Shown: positions 1 to 12,254, numbered from the stretch's first letter. The stretch: 64,000 nt of DNA from Tretioscincus oriximinensis (GCA_022410635.1 JAJVDF010000238.1:1247366-1311365); one strand, 5' to 3'. Notes: generated by a model from the sequence alone, not told the origin. Translations and numbers: made by a program.

Positions 1-1075
1 TTCATGCGACTGTATAAACCGTGCCAGGGACCNTACGCACATGATGTCATGGTCTGGCCAGCTCGTTTATGCTTTATAGTATAGGATGATGTTTCTATCC
101 CATTTTCCTTTTTATTTATCATTGTAACATCCGTTAAGAAGTACCATTTACTCCGGTCACTCTGACAGCTTTCACAGCCAAAGGAGGGATTGAAACCAGG
201 GATTTCCAGGGTGGGCATGTCCCAGCCACATTCTGCCTATTCTATTCCTACGACTATAAATAAACCTCTCAGTAATACTTTTACATTAAATCTTCTACAG
301 TTCCTCTTCAGTCCTGAAAAATAGGGTTTCCTTGAGAGGGAAAAAGCAGATTAAAAGTAGAAATGTAGTCTGTTCTTAAGGAAGGTCAATGGTATAAATA
401 TTGTAAATACATAAATAGCTGTGTGCATTTGTATGTGTGTAAAGTGTGAAGGTTTTAGTTTTTCATTTCTTATTTCCACAGGGTGTTTTCTTCTTTAATT
501 ATGTATAGATGGATGGGCAATTTATAGGACAAGTAAGATATTTCATTTTGTCTGTGGCTTCAGTATCTGGATACAAAAAGGCTGCTGGATGATGTCATTG
601 GTCTCAATGTCACCAAAAGTGTCAAATCAATCCACAGGCCAGCNAGATGACTGTCTAGACAGATGTCGTATTAAACGCTCATCTGCTATTAAGACAACAG
701 GAGAAATGCCTACTGTGGCAGTCCTACTATAAAATGCTGAAGAATAGCAATTGAGAGCTCCCCCAAGTAATGAAAAGAAGTAATGTCTGCAAAGACTACT
801 TCTACCCTCCTTGAACCATTGTTCTTACTCTTGTTGCAACTCTAGCCTAGACAGTACTTAATTGCAATTCACAGAAGAATGCATGAAGTACTATGTTAAG
901 CTGTCTCCAGATGGCAAGGGACAATATAGGTCATAAAGACCAATGGTGCCTCTTATTGTGCCTTACTAGATATACATAGGTTTGCTTACTTGCACATCTG
1001 CCAAAGTACACATAATATCATCTCAGTAGGGACTTCCAGAAACTTGCCATATGCCCACTTATTTCATTGGAGTCA
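1..1075. other. Non-coding, AT-rich stretch
   Basis: I see no gene, recognisable transposon or splice-flanked open frame here. It is ordinary AT-rich sequence. If the CpG island near 16 kb is a leftward promoter, this stretch and everything up to about 15.9 kb would be the first intron of that gene, but the sequence itself does not show this. Confidence 0.5.
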
Positions 1076-1076
1076 A

Positions 1077-1206
1077 TTTCAGAGGAACAGCCGTGTTAAT
1101 CTAAAAGAAAATCCAGCAGAGGGGCTAGTGGCACTTAGAGACTAACAGTAGAAAAGTAGGTGGCATAAGCTTTTGTAGACATGTCTACTTCTTCAGATGC
1201 TGAGGG
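1077..1206 (-). mobile_element. Penelope-like repeat, copy A (single arm)
   Basis: This starts with TTTCAGAGGAACAGCCG and ends with CTTCTTCAGATG on the + strand, the same body as copies at 26076, 41405, 46174 and 56269. Read on the minus strand it has a hammerhead-like order: CTGAAGA, a GTAGAC/GTCTAC hairpin, then AAAA in place of GAAA, then GCTTATGCC. The G-to-A change should inactivate a ribozyme. No clear flanking duplication was found. The Penelope-like assignment is inferred from the ribozyme-like core and from the 13-14-bp duplications around its sister copies. Confidence 0.55.
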
Positions 1207-1846
1207 ATTAATGTCAGGGTCAGGTTTTTATAGGAAACTGTGTATGCGAGATGACAAAGCACTTGTAAATATGATAAGGTGATGAACTCCTGGTGAGAAA
1301 AACAGCTTAGTGCTAGAAACTAATTTTCTTAAGTGAAAAAATTACCAGGAGCAGCAAGAGGCATTTGGCTGATAGTAAATCAATCATATACTTTACAGGT
1401 ACTATAAAAATGTATAATGTGCCAGGAAACCATTATCTCTGTTATGTTCCTTGTTGATANACTGGAATTTGTGGATATATTCCAGTTCTGCTGCTTCTCT
1501 TTCAATTCTTCCTCTGTATTGTCTATTTTCCACTCACTTCTTCCATTTTTTTGTTCTTTCCCACAAAGAGTTCAAAACAGGAGATAAAGTTCTCCTCTCC
1601 ATTTTATATCCACAGTAATCATGTAAAATTGGCTAGCATAAGAAAAATAAGCTCTGACTTCTACTCTTCTCTGTCTCATACTCTTTGTGAGATGCTCTTG
1701 TTTTTTAAAGGTATAAGAATAGAATAAAACATAGAAATAAAAAGATAAATAGACAAACTGGACTCAGCAACGCTTAAGCTTCTGATCAAGCAAAGACTTG
1801 AAAAAACATAAAATGAGAACCGCATTACAGAATATTTATTTTATAG

Positions 1847-1912
1847 AATCATAGAGTTGGAAGGGACCTCCAAGGTCATAGGGTCCAACTCTGCTCAACG
1901 TAGGATTCAATA
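1847..1912 (-). mobile_element. CR1 LINE 3'-end scrap
   Basis: The segment with TAGAATCATAGAGTTGGAAGG and the following GGTCCAACTC is the typical reverse complement of the sauropsid CR1 3' end, the same subfamily as the longer copy at 57945-58405. Only about 65 nt remain, which fits the severe 5' truncation usual for CR1 insertions. Confidence 0.8.
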
Positions 1913-2895
1913 TTTGTCATGTCACATCAGTTTCTGACTAATGTGAAAAAAGAATAATAATTTTGGGGACAAATTTCCAAGCTCTAGGTATCAACTGCAT
2001 ATAATCCTCCCTTCTTTACATCACCCATTTCTAACAGAAGAGTTTTTCCTTCATAATTTACAATCTACCGGAATATCCCTAATAAACAACAAGAAACATT
2101 CCACCTAATAAAATTCATATCAGAATTAATCAGCCTGCATAGGTATAACCCGCATTAGTATAAACACTTCAAATGAAGTGTCTGGTAATTGTGAAGATGG
2201 GTTTTAAAAAGTAATTAGCTATGAGCAGAAGAATCTGTTTCTCTCTCAGCCTCCAATTACAGCTGTAGGCATAATTATACACACAGGAAAGAATGACATT
2301 ACAATTTGCTCTTTTCAAAAATAAAATCAGATGCATCAAACACAGATATTATATAGCGCTATGACCCGAGTTTCTCTCCCTTGTTTTATCAATCTCATTG
2401 AAGTACATTTAATGGCTTTCAAAACTTCAAAAGCAACTTCAGGTTTGACCAGAGCCCAAACATGTTATATTCAGTAGGTTAATACCAAATACGCTGATGT
2501 TCCTTGCAAATGAGTTGAAAAGGTTACAGTCCTATTACGGTTAATAAACAGTTTCCCCAAATCTTATTTGAATTTCCAAAGCACAAAATTGAAAACTGCT
2601 TCTTGAACAAGAAGTGGAATTTTTACCTTCACAAAGATTTCTGGAACACTGGTTAAGGATATTTTTTTTGCTCTTGATGAATTTTGCTGCGTCATTGTAA
2701 TTTCCATAGCATTTTGGTATATTGTATTATTTGCTGTTAATAAAAGTTGTTTTTTTNAAAAAANAACAAAAACTTTCCCTCTGCAAACAGATTTTGTGGA
2801 ATGCTCTGCATTATGATCCAGAAATAGAAGAACGAATTTTACTACAATAACAAGGTGGCAAAATGGAAGACTTCCAGTAGGTACTTTTAAACCAA
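1913..2895. other. Non-coding stretch, nothing recognised
   Basis: This is AT-rich sequence with short A/T homopolymers and single Ns near 2757-2764. I see no gene or repeat boundary. Confidence 0.5.
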
Positions 2896-2994
2896 TTTAG
2901 TCCTGAAGAACTGGATTAAAGTACAGAGATTGGGGGGGGCAGGGGGGGGGGGATAGGGTTTTTTCCTGCTTTAGTACAGTTCTTCAGGATTGAA
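2896..2994. mobile_element. Short palindromic MITE-like element
   Basis: The left arm TTTAGTCCTGAAGAACTGGA is inverted on the right as a run ending TACAGTTCTTCAGGATTGAAG. The arms are about 30 nt and are separated by a G-rich centre (2930-2953). There is no coding content. The superfamily cannot be decided because no clean target duplication is visible. Confidence 0.5.
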
Positions 2995-3035
2995 GATGAA
3001 GTAAAAGTAAATGCCAGAACAGCACCCTAAGCAAC

Positions 3036-3347
3036 ATCTAGACGAAGAACTGGGTTCTTATACCCCACTTTTCTCACCTTTCAAAGGGACTCAAAGCAGC
3101 TTACAAGGGTATTTTGCCCAAAGGCTTACATTCTACCTTCCCCACCAGGCTGTGNTGGGTCCCATGTATCTACTTGCAGTCAGTTGCAATTTCTTGCAAT
3201 TTTTGCTTCCGAATAGCTGGGTTGGCTAGAGCTACAGGGTAGGAGAAGGTGCTCACCCCTCCCCACGTCCGACACAGGGCTTCAGAACCCGATATCCCCC
3301 AGATGAGAGACCATTTCCTTAGTGACTGAGCCATTTGCGCCTGGGGT
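3036..3347 (-). mobile_element. tRNA-derived SINE, first copy
   Basis: On the minus strand this begins with a tRNA-like head (B-box-like motif near 3280-3292) and ends with a 3' tail reading through AAAGTGGGGTATAAGAACCC. It aligns along its whole length with the better preserved copy at 24185-24482. No protein is encoded. The open frames seen on both strands are by-products. Confidence 0.75.
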
Positions 3348-3599
3348 TGGGATCCAGGATGCCACAAATCTAGCCACAGAACTTAACAGAAATGCATTCT
3401 GCTTGGGTTAATGTTAGGAAAATTTGATTTTGCTATATTATGAATTCTTGGTTCCTTTTATCAATCAAGGACATAAAAATGTGTAAAATTGTTACAGGCT
3501 TACGTATTTAAACCAACACATTTTTGATAATTCAGTTATCAGCAAGGATCAACTGGAATGCACTTTCTAATTCCAAAGTGGAACACTTTAAAATGTGGG

Positions 3600-4165
3600 A
3601 AATTAAGAATGATTTATTTAAGGAAGTTTTTTGGGTGTCTCCCAGTAACAGAGACCACAGCCTTAGGCCTGCTGGCGTCTTTGCCTCCTTTCTGACCCGG
3701 ACAGGCAGCAGTGGTGGAGAGGGCAGGAACAGTGTTTTGCACCTGGACAGTCTGGAACAGAAGGCAAAACCTTCACCTGTTCCAGACTGGTATTTCAAGA
3801 ATCCTGCCTGTTGCTCCACCTCNGAGGCAGCATCAAGACATGCATCCTAGTAGCTGTTTCTACCCTTGGTATCCATAAACTTGTCTAATCCTGTCTTAAA
3901 GCNATCAAGGCTGCTAGTTATCCCCACCTCTTCTGGAATTAAATTCCAAAGGCCGTTGACCCTCCGGGTGAAAAAACACCTTCCCTTGTCTGTCCTCACT
4001 CTTCTGCATAACAGTTTCAAGAAGTGTGCCCTGGTCTTAATGTTGTGTGATAGAGAAAACATTTTTTCTCTGTTCACCTTATCCATCCTGTGAATGATTT
4101 TATACACTTCAATCAGATCACCTCTCAAACGCTATCTTTCGATGCTGAAGGGGCCCAGACGTTGC
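3600..4165 (-). mobile_element. CR1-like LINE, 3' portion of ORF2 and 3' UTR
   Basis: Between 4128 and 3850 the minus strand encodes the C-terminal end of a CR1/L2-clade reverse transcriptase. Recognisable pieces are RGDLIEVYKIIHRMDKVN, RRVRTDKGRCFFTRRVNGLW and SLDxFKTGLDKFMDTKG. The 3' UTR follows from 3850 down to about 3600. The copy is 5'-truncated. The same peptide recurs at 18112, 20143, 31797, 49246 and 54236, showing a multi-copy family. Confidence 0.85.
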
Positions 4166-5570
4166 TGGTCCTGCTTGTGGAACAGATAACATTTTGGAAA
4201 TGCTACCTTGGAGGTCCTAGCAACCTAAATTTGGCTTCCAGGACTCCCCGCTTGGCTTTCCCAATGTTAATATTACCAACATGTACCACAACACCTGGCT
4301 CCCCCCCACCCCCAGCACTGTCTATCAGCCTGTCTAGATGCATCATGATGTCTTTGCACCCAGTAATGTATTGGTTATACTATATATTTTGTAATAACAA
4401 AACTAGTATTTTTTTTNNAAAAAATATACTATTTGGTANAATGTATATATCATTTACTATTTGGCTGAAAAAACACACAATTTTAACAGCAAAATTTCAA
4501 TGACTTTGCCTACAGCATATAATCTGTAGGTATAAACTTGCTAAAAANTCCCCAAACTTCAAGGGGATTTTTCTCCCCTCTCCCTAGCTAGACTTGCTTG
4601 CTAGTTCCTTCCTGTGAGTCACCAGCAAGCTCCTCCCACTTCAGACCACATGCGCAGGGGCTTCTCAGNCAAAAAAGGAAAGGAAAAATAGTCTCCCTTA
4701 AATTGTTAAAAAATCCCCAAACTCCAAGATCTATCTCTGATGATTTTTCTCCCCGCTCTCTTGGGAAAGATAAGATGATAAAAGCATCCAGTAATCCTTC
4801 TTTATGCAAGCATCCCTCTGAAAGATTTCACTTATAGGTTATACAAATTCCTGTCTTTCAAAAATATAAAAATGCTCATAAAATACAACAGCTACATAAG
4901 CAACAACAAGAAGAACTTGCTATAAAATATAACAGTTTTTATAGTATAAATTAGACTAACCATTAACATCACATGAGGCAGGATGCACAAAGCTCAAGAG
5001 AAATGTTAATAGTCTGAATAAGCCATACTGTAGTTTGCCTCCAGATCATCGTTACATCATGAATCAGAAAAGAGCCCAAGAAGTTGTTACTCCCAACTTC
5101 TGTCACCTCTACTCTCATTTTCATAGCAACCCCGACACCACTCTGGAGCGTAACTATGCACAGGGATTGGATATTAATCCTAGCACATCAACTCTACTTG
5201 AAAAGCTCATAGTAGTGTCAACTGTTTTGGCAGCTATGGGCCAAGACACTTGTTTAAGAAGGGGTAAACCTAGCTGAACCAGTTTGGCAAGACTGAACAA
5301 CCCAACTCTGCAACAAGGAACCATGGATCTTACAAATGAAAGAGATCAGGAAGGATCGTGGTGAATTCATCTTATATACAGAAAACTCTATATAGAACTG
5401 CAATCTTGGTAGTTATATCTCAAATATAGATGCTAGATGCCATCCATGAAAACAGTATCTGAATTTTATTTCTTATGCCTTTAAATATCTATTTAATCAA
5501 CGAAATTTAGGGAAAGTCATCAGCCAGAGCCATCAGCAATGCAAAGCAAACGATTATAGATTCAGTATCC
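4166..5570. other. Non-coding stretch
   Basis: No gene was recognised. Between 4535 and 4760 the phrase around 'aaatccccaaact' occurs twice in tandem-like fashion, suggesting an unidentified old repeat. The rest is AT-rich and featureless. Confidence 0.4.
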
Positions 5571-5574
5571 TACC

Positions 5575-6015
5575 ACCCCCCAAAAGAAAGAAGAGGCAAA
5601 CTATTATCAAGAAAAACTCATGCGCTTCTTCTCTTAGGTTTCTTTCTAAATGGCTTCTAACTCTTTCCCATTTTTCCTTACATGATCATTTTCCCCTCCA
5701 TTATATATTCTACAATTCCTTCAGTCTACCACTATTGTGTCTAATATATAAATGTACCACCACCATACCCTTTAAGGATCACTATTTTTGCACATGATAA
5801 TGCATGCATTCCTTCTCTCATTTGTATTGCGGGAATTTTTCTTAGATCTCCCTGGAGAATGGCCATTTTATTTGATATTCTTAATTTGGTATTATATATA
5901 ATATTAATTTCTTTTTCATTTATTTCCAGAAAACCTTAACCTTTTCACATTCCCAAATTAAATGATAATATGGTCTTTGGCTCCACATTCAATACAATGT
6001 TTTAATTTTTTGCTC
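5575..6015 (-). mobile_element. L1-like LINE, C-terminal ORF2 fragment (decayed)
   Basis: On the minus strand the translation runs HCIECGAKDH, then after a frameshift HLIWECEKVKVFWK, then further on MHALSCAKIVILKGYGG. This is the C-terminal zinc-knuckle region of L1-clade ORF2 proteins (C-x2-C...H...C followed by KxFW). At least one frameshift and several stops make it a dead relic. It is truncated at both ends and has no poly(A). Confidence 0.75.
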
Positions 6016-6330
6016 CCGAAAGGCCTGGCATTAAGCTGCTGCCCATGAGAAGTAGCCTCGCTGATGGTAGACCAGGGTAGCAAAGCAGACTGAAAATGGT
6101 GCCACCCACACTCCCAGCCGCACTGCGATTGCGCATGCACAAAATGACATCCCCTGCCATGCTTTTCCAGCCAGCGTCAGCCAAACCAAGGAGGCAGGAG
6201 AAATGGGGGACAGAAGCAGAACTATCAACAGACCCAAGAGGGGAGGATGCTCAGTGCTAGAATGCATGTTATATAACTGAAATGTAAATGGACATTCTCT
6301 TCTATTTTTATATATATAAATTATATCACA

Positions 6331-6456
6331 GTGAGGAATTACATCTGGAGTGCTAATCTCAGTTTCAGATTCGTTGCATTATTCCCCAATTTCCCCATTA
6401 AATAGTTTTTAANCGTTAGCCATTTTTGTTTACAGTCTATGTTTTTTCATTATATA
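6331..6456. repeat. Dispersed repeat shared with 41280-41400
   Basis: The stretch beginning gaggaattacatctggagtg and ending in a T-rich run aligns loosely with 41280-41400, sharing ACATCTGGA, CATTGCATT, CCCAATAAAT-like and TTTACA blocks. It is probably a piece of an old LINE or DNA element. The family is not identified. Confidence 0.4.
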
Positions 6457-6463
6457 TTCTAGA

Positions 6464-6977
6464 TCAGTGTGGTCTAACCTGCGACCTGTGGGTTCTATGC
6501 AGCCCGCCAGGGGGCCCGGCAGCTGTGAGCGTCGGCGTCAGTATTGAAGTGGCAAGGCAGCTGTCTTNCCACTTTGATGCCAACGCTTGCAGCTGCGGTC
6601 GCTTCGACCATAGCACCAGCGGGGTGTTACAGTCGAAATGACCAGGCAGAAGACCTGGTCACTTTGACTGTAACACCCCGCTAGTGTTACGGTCGAAGCG
6701 ACCAGGTGGCTGCAAGCATCGGCCTCTTCTGCCTGGTTGCTTTGAACGTAACACCAGTGAAGCAATTACAGTTGAAGCGATTGGGCAGAAGATGCCGATC
6801 CTCACAGCCTCCTTGCTGCTTTGCTTGCAACATCCCTTTTGTCTTGGGCAATTGGGGTGTTACGGGTGAAGCGGCTGCTAGCGTCGCATCTTGAGCAAGC
6901 GGGTGACGAAGTGGCCAGGTGGCNACTTGAACCCAATAAGGTGTGCAGATCTGGCTGCTGGTGGTTGAGAACTATCC
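6464..6977. mobile_element. Candidate hAT-type element with GC-rich interior
   Basis: The left side reads CAGTGTGGTCTAACCTGCGACC and the right side ends GGTGGTTGAGAACTA, the style of Charlie-like hAT termini. The interior is locally GC- and CpG-rich and holds a 50-bp perfect-looking inverted repeat (6597-6703). No reliable 8-bp target duplication was found, so the assignment is tentative. The CpG richness comes from the transposon and should not be read as a promoter. Confidence 0.4.
6597..6703. repeat. Long hairpin: two 50-nt arms, 7-nt loop
   Basis: The left arm 6597-6646 (starting GGTCGCTTCGACC) is the inverse of the right arm 6654-6703 (ending GGTCGAAGCGACC), with only a few mismatches. 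The spacer CAGAAGA is 7 nt. The motif GGGGTGTTAC also recurs downstream near 6857, so the unit is repeated beyond the hairpin. Confidence 0.85.
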
Positions 6978-7615
6978 ACCAGGCAGAGGGAGCTTACTAA
7001 GAGGCAGGCCAACCCTCTCTAGTACTGTCATGTTGGGGACTGGCAGCAGGAAGAATTTTGAATGAGACAGACAAGAAGGGCAAACAGGTAATACAAGATA
7101 AGCTACTCATTTCCCCCACTTTTTTTGTCAAACCTTTAAATCAACCTTGTTTAGCCTTTGTTAACANCAAATAACCCACTGAGTTATCTCACCTGAGATT
7201 TGGGGAGGAGTGTTAATGAACCCAGATCTAAGCAGTTTCATGTAAAAGTCAACATGAGATGATTCACGGAAATATCCTATCCAGTTGAGTCATCAGCTCC
7301 ACACGTAAATTGTCCTCCAATTGCTTGGAAATTAAATCTCTGTCCCTTCCTTGACAGGATTTAAGACTTGGGATTTTCCTAGATTATATTGGGACTGCCA
7401 GATCTAGCCGTAACAATCCTAATGTAATTTTGGGATACAAGGGTGAAATCCTGCAACACTGGTATTGTGAGAAAATGAACACTCAACTCAGATTTTCCCA
7501 CACAGTAATTTTGCTTAACTTCCTTTGCTTAATTTCCTTGAAGAAAATACCCATTGTGCAAGAGAGATGAAACCCTACTTTTAAATATTGTTTTATACGG
7601 TTTTAATTTTGTAGT
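6978..7615. other. Non-coding stretch
   Basis: No gene or repeat boundary was recognised between the GC-rich element and the SINE tail. Confidence 0.45.
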
Positions 7616-7690
7616 GATGTTTTACTGTTTTGGCTGCCCTGAGACCTTCAGGTATAGGGCGGGGTATAAGTATAAATAAATAAATAAACA
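7616..7690 (+). mobile_element. SINE/LINE 3' tail fragment
   Basis: GCCCTGAGACCTTCAGG followed by TATAGGGCGGGGTATAAGTA and (AAAT)n is the shared 3' end seen in many places in this window (7900, 14912, 16440, 17095, 27360, 44190, 58520). Only the tail survives here. A complete SINE follows immediately at 7699. Confidence 0.7.
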
Positions 7691-7698
7691 AACTAATT

Positions 7699-7965
7699 GA
7701 GAGCCAGTTTGGCGTAGTGGTTAGAGTATTGGATTTGCATCTGGGACTCTCCCAGATTGATTCCCCACTCCTCCATGAAAGCCAGATGGGTGACCTTGNG
7801 CCAGTAAAGGTTCTTTAGAACTCTCTCAGCCCCACCTACTTCACAGGGTGTCTATTGTGGAGAAAGCAACAAAAGCTATGTGCGCCACCCTATGGTTGGC
7901 CGTCCTGAGACCTTTGGGTATAGGGTGGGATATAAGTACAAACAAATAAACAAATNAAAAAAATA
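7699..7965 (+). mobile_element. tRNA-derived SINE, near full length
   Basis: It starts GAGAGCCAGTTTGGCGTAG with an A-box-like TGGCGTAGTGGTTAGAG (7709-7725) and a degenerate B box near 7756 (expected GGTTCGATTCC). The body contains CCCCACCTACTTCACAGGGT and AGCAACAAAAGCTATGTG. It ends with CCTGAGACCTTTGGGTATAG and an (AAAC/AAAT) tail. The same family at 57813-58570 has been split by a CR1. It carries a tRNA-like RNA polymerase III promoter and depends on a LINE for mobility. Confidence 0.85.
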
Positions 7966-9270
7966 AACTAGACTGAAATTGTCCACTGTATCAGTACAGA
8001 TGTGTNCTTGCATATGCAGTTCTGAATATTTTAGTGCTCACATACAACACGGAACCAAGCACCAAAATGGTCATACCCACACTTGNCCTGAAATTTCGCC
8101 TTATAACCTGGCAAGAACTATTAGCAAGTGCAAGATCTAGACAAGACCCCACATTTTTCTCACACATTTGGAGGCAGTCTAAGTCATGAATGTTAAATTC
8201 ACAACACATCTCTTCAGCATGTCTAAGCATCTGTGTCTCAACTCATAATAATCTCTCCACATATTTCAGTTTTCGTGCCTGCTTTTTCAGCTTTGGCATG
8301 TGTCTGGAAAGGGAAACCTATTTTTTCTATTTCTGCTACAAATCTGTGAGGCACACTTCGAACATTCCCTGAAGTTGGCTTAGTCTTTGAAAGTTCATGA
8401 TACCAATCTTTTTTCCCTGTTGATGTTTAAAGCACTAGCAGTATTGATGTAGACGAACGTGGCTACATTTTTACCCTTACCAATACAGAAATATAGATAC
8501 TTTGAACTCTAATAATATAGAAATGTGAAAATCATCTTCTGCTTGACTTCCGAGTAGTGACACAAAAGACTATAAAAGAATTATTTGGAATTTGCTAGAA
8601 CTTATTCCTACACAAAATAAACTGAACAAAACAATAGACAACACAGCATGAACAAGCTAAGGAATACCTATTTTGGTCACTGCATTAGTTGTAACTATTT
8701 TTTAAAATTAAAATTGGAAAAGCAACAATTCTATAGCCTCCAGTTTGAATTTACAAGCGGCCACATATACTGTCTCTATTGAGTTCAAAGGGGATTACTC
8801 CCATATAAGCAGGATTGCAGCCTTAAATGACANAATACAGCAAACTTTCTCTCTTTGGAAAGGACAAACAAGGGATCAAATGCATAAACCAAATCAGAAT
8901 GGAAAGTGATTAAGGCTATTCTAATAGTTGCTCTGGGTTTACTGCCATATCGTTGCTCCAGAACCAGTGTTCCAACTCCACCTTAGGAGATTGGTACTCC
9001 ATTTTGTTCTANCTCTGTTGGGCCACCATAGTAATTTAACATGGGACCATATGACATGTCATTAGAGGATGGCAGAACCAATCCATAGTGTTCTATCTCC
9101 AAATACTTGATTCTGGTCCGAGCCATGTTGTTTTAACTCCAGCAGCCAATGATAGTGGGATTACTCGGACATGTACAATAACTGCTTGCCTAGGGTGGAT
9201 TTACAGTGCCAAAGATCTCCAATCTCCAAATTCTTCTAGTTCTAGAGTAATGATATATCTAGATAGAATA
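7966..9270. other. Non-coding stretch
   Basis: No gene was recognised. A short block near 8739-8765 (CAGTTTGAATTTACAAGCGG) resembles 59728-59755, suggesting one further unassigned dispersed repeat. Confidence 0.4.
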
Positions 9271-9278
9271 CTGTATAG

Positions 9279-10020
9279 TAGGGGTCCTCAAACTACGGCC
9301 CGCTGAGGACATTTATCTGGCCCGCAAGATATTGTTGTTACCTCCGTCTGTCCTGCTAAGCAGTCGACTAGTGCCGAGCTCACAGTAACACACCCCTTGC
9401 CTTTTCAATAGNGCATGCGCACGATGCACATTTCATGACACTAGGTGGCCCCAAAACAGCTCCCTTCCATCATTTTTCCTCAGAGGCATCACTGCGCATG
9501 TTTATTAAAAGCCATCCTCATACTCTCATAGTATTNTGAAAAGGCGAAGCTTTTGAGGAAGATCAGCTAGTGTGCATGCCTTATGGGGGATCTTTGCCAC
9601 ATTCGATACGGCGGACAATTGAGTACCATATGCTTTATGATAGGCTGTACCATCAAGTATATTGTCGCAAAATGTCATCTTCTCCTTAGCTAGCATAATG
9701 AAAACCAGGGCAGCCTGCTGCTGTCTGAAAACTGAGGTAAGAACAAGTTAGGATTTATTTATTTTTTAAAATTAGGAGAGCCTTTTTTTAAAAGTTAGTA
9801 AGTTGTTTGGGAATAGCCAGCGCTCAGTGCTAATGCAAATTGTCAATGCCTAGTGTTATTGCATGGGGGCCCAAACTAGTAATCTGCCTAGGGCCCCATG
9901 GGAACTTAATCTGGCTCTGCAGACAGCCAAGGAGTAGAAAATATAATTTGACAGTCTGGCCATCCAATGGTCTGAGGAACAGTGAACTAGCCCCCTGTTT
10001 AAAATGTTTGGGGATCCCTG
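9279..10020. mobile_element. hAT element, family 2 (742 bp, non-autonomous)
   Basis: The termini are TAGGGGTCCTCAAACTACGG on the left and, inverted on the right, TTTGGGGATCCCTG. It is flanked by an exact 8-bp direct repeat CTGTATAG (9271-9278 and 10021-10028), which is diagnostic of hAT transposition. The right 70 nt are the inverse of the left end of the 290-bp copy at 56296-56585. No intact transposase frame is present, so this is a deletion derivative or decayed copy. Confidence 0.9.
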
Positions 10021-10028
10021 CTGTATAG

Positions 10029-11790
10029 TGTCTTCTGTACTGCTATTTCTCACCCCTAAAGACTACCTTTTAAAAACCTATATTTATACACTTCTCTTAC
10101 AAAATACTACATCTTTCTGTGACTTCCTGGGCAGTCACAAACTTGACTACATTCCAGAAGAGCTGCATGTTACTTCCTGCACCTCTGGACGACGGGAAAG
10201 TTACACAATATAATCTTGCCCCTAGAATAGAAACTGACTTGATTGAGGATGAGTCACATGTGTTCTTAACCAATTCTGTGAAAACATATACACTGCTAAT
10301 CTGTTGCTGAAGACAATGGCTGACATCAGACAGCCACAGAAAGGTGTGGACTTTAGCAATATTCTGCTTAAAATCCAGACCACTCAGTCAGCAGTGTGGG
10401 AAAAGTGACTGCAGGACTGATAGATCTGGATATCTTGCTGGCACAAAATATCCAGAAGTATGCACACTGCCTCCGTACGTACCCTGGCATTTCTATTCCA
10501 GAATGTCTGAACACATGTCATGTTGACCACACCATCCAGCAGAAATCACATTGGCAGCCAGTTAGAAGGTAGATTTTCATGCTATTTCAGGAAAACTTGC
10601 TTTAAAAATTGGCTTTTCCCAAGATAGGAAGATGTGCAAAANCCCCACCTTCACAGTATGAGTTCGTTGGGGTGTCTGCTGATAAGGGTGGCGATTTCCT
10701 AACAGCCATGCTATAAACACATGATTTAAACACCATCTGAACGGTGTCTTCATTAACATTTGTAATGCAATGGAAAAGGCAAAAACAGAATCCAGAGACA
10801 CTGAAAAAAAACCTAGTTTAAAAACAGCTTACAGGAGCCAGTATATAGACTCCCGTACTCCTAAGCAAACTCTATTTCACACTAAAGTCCAGAAAATGTG
10901 CTTTGGAAGGACGTTTTCTAGACTAATGTGGACTAAAGCAATAATAAGAAGATAGTACCCCCTTTAATTTGCTTTTGAGATGCTTCTTTTGCCCTTTACT
11001 GTACTTTGTACAGGTGCAGCCTTAGAATTATCTGGATTAATAACTATATTAATACAGTAACTACNTTACAGTAACTAAGGTTTCCCCCAACCTTAATTTT
11101 AATTAAACTACTATATACTTTCTATGGTTTTAGATGTTTTCATTCACCATGCTGTGCAAGCCAGTTCAAAATTATATTTTAATCAGAAGTGATTAAATGT
11201 AACACTCGTATATTCTTTGGATACAGCAAGTACAAAACACCTTGAGGAAAATGCAAGTCATGGTTCCTACCAATCAAAAGAGCAATCCTAGCCCTTTATC
11301 TATCTGGTCATTTGCTTCCATAATGGTGTGGTGGATACCGCTAGGTAGTCCAATGAAGCAAAATATCTGGAAATTATATCTGCAAGCAACATTTTTTGTC
11401 CAGCTTTATCTCCGCGCATACATAGTACCTATTTCATCAAGGGAAATCTGGATCAGAAGTTGATTCCGCCAAGACAGCAATACCGTGTAACTTCACACCT
11501 GTATCTGGGATCTATGTTGGGATTACATATTTTAANTTTTTTATGATACGGTCATATGACTGATAATTTACCCTTATATTTGCCCCTATATCCAGAGGTT
11601 ATGCTGGGGTTGCTGTGGATAGGCATGATAATTATTTTTCAGCAATTTGTACTAATGGTTTTTTTTTTGGCTTGGTTTGAACTGATTCATCTGAGCTAGT
11701 GATAAATTTAAAGAGGCAACTGTGTCAGCTATTTCCATGTATAGTAACTACCACTAACTGCAATGGTTTTTAATTCTGAATCCATTTAGA
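10029..11790. other. Non-coding stretch
   Basis: Short open frames occur on both strands but none has flanking splice sites, recognised domains or repeats of a known protein. I see nothing that can be called a gene. Confidence 0.45.
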
Positions 11791-11967
11791 TCTTGGTCAC
11801 ACTTAAGTTTTAATCCAGGTTCAGTTCACTTTCAGAATGAGAGAACACATTAGTAAACCCACCTTTAATTTAAATAATATAGAAAAATTGCTAATCATTT
11901 TGCTATTCTATTTTTACATTCTGAAAGTAGATTGAACCTGGATTAAAATTTAGATGTAACTAGGGCC
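11791..11967. mobile_element. Palindromic MITE (about 175 bp)
   Basis: The left arm with AGTTTTAATCCAGGTTCAGT and CACTTTCAGAA is inverted on the right as TTCTGAAAGTAGATTGAACC and GGATTAAAATTT. The arms are about 50 nt around an AT-rich centre. Nothing is encoded, and the target duplication is not clear. Confidence 0.7.
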
Positions 11968-12107
11968 TCTGTTTCCAGTTTTGATTTTGTTTTTAGTTTT
12001 GTTTTTATTTTTGTTTGATTCCTGTGAAAACAATCCTCTTAATCCCTTTCCACACTAAGGGAGCATCCACATGTACGTCTTTCTCTGGCTACAGTCATCA
12101 CATAATC

Positions 12108-12254
12108 CAGTGATGGCTAACCTACAACACACGTGTCAAAGGTAACACACCTTGATTATACATATATAATTTTTTTTTACTAGACTGATGCTAGTTGTGG
12201 ATTTTTCTAGATGTGACACAGAATCCACGTTAAGTTAGGGTTTCATCATCACTG
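12108..12254. mobile_element. Candidate short hAT MITE
   Basis: CAGTGATGGCTAACCT on the left, with ACACACGTGTCAAAGG inside, and TTTCATCATCACTG on the right form weak inverted termini of the common CAGTG hAT type. The flanks match at only about 5 of 8 positions, so the call is tentative. Confidence 0.4.

Noticed and set aside
6464..6977. Small CpG-rich region as a promoter
   Set aside because: The CpG richness belongs to a repeat with hairpin arms and hAT-like ends, and no splice donor is nearby.
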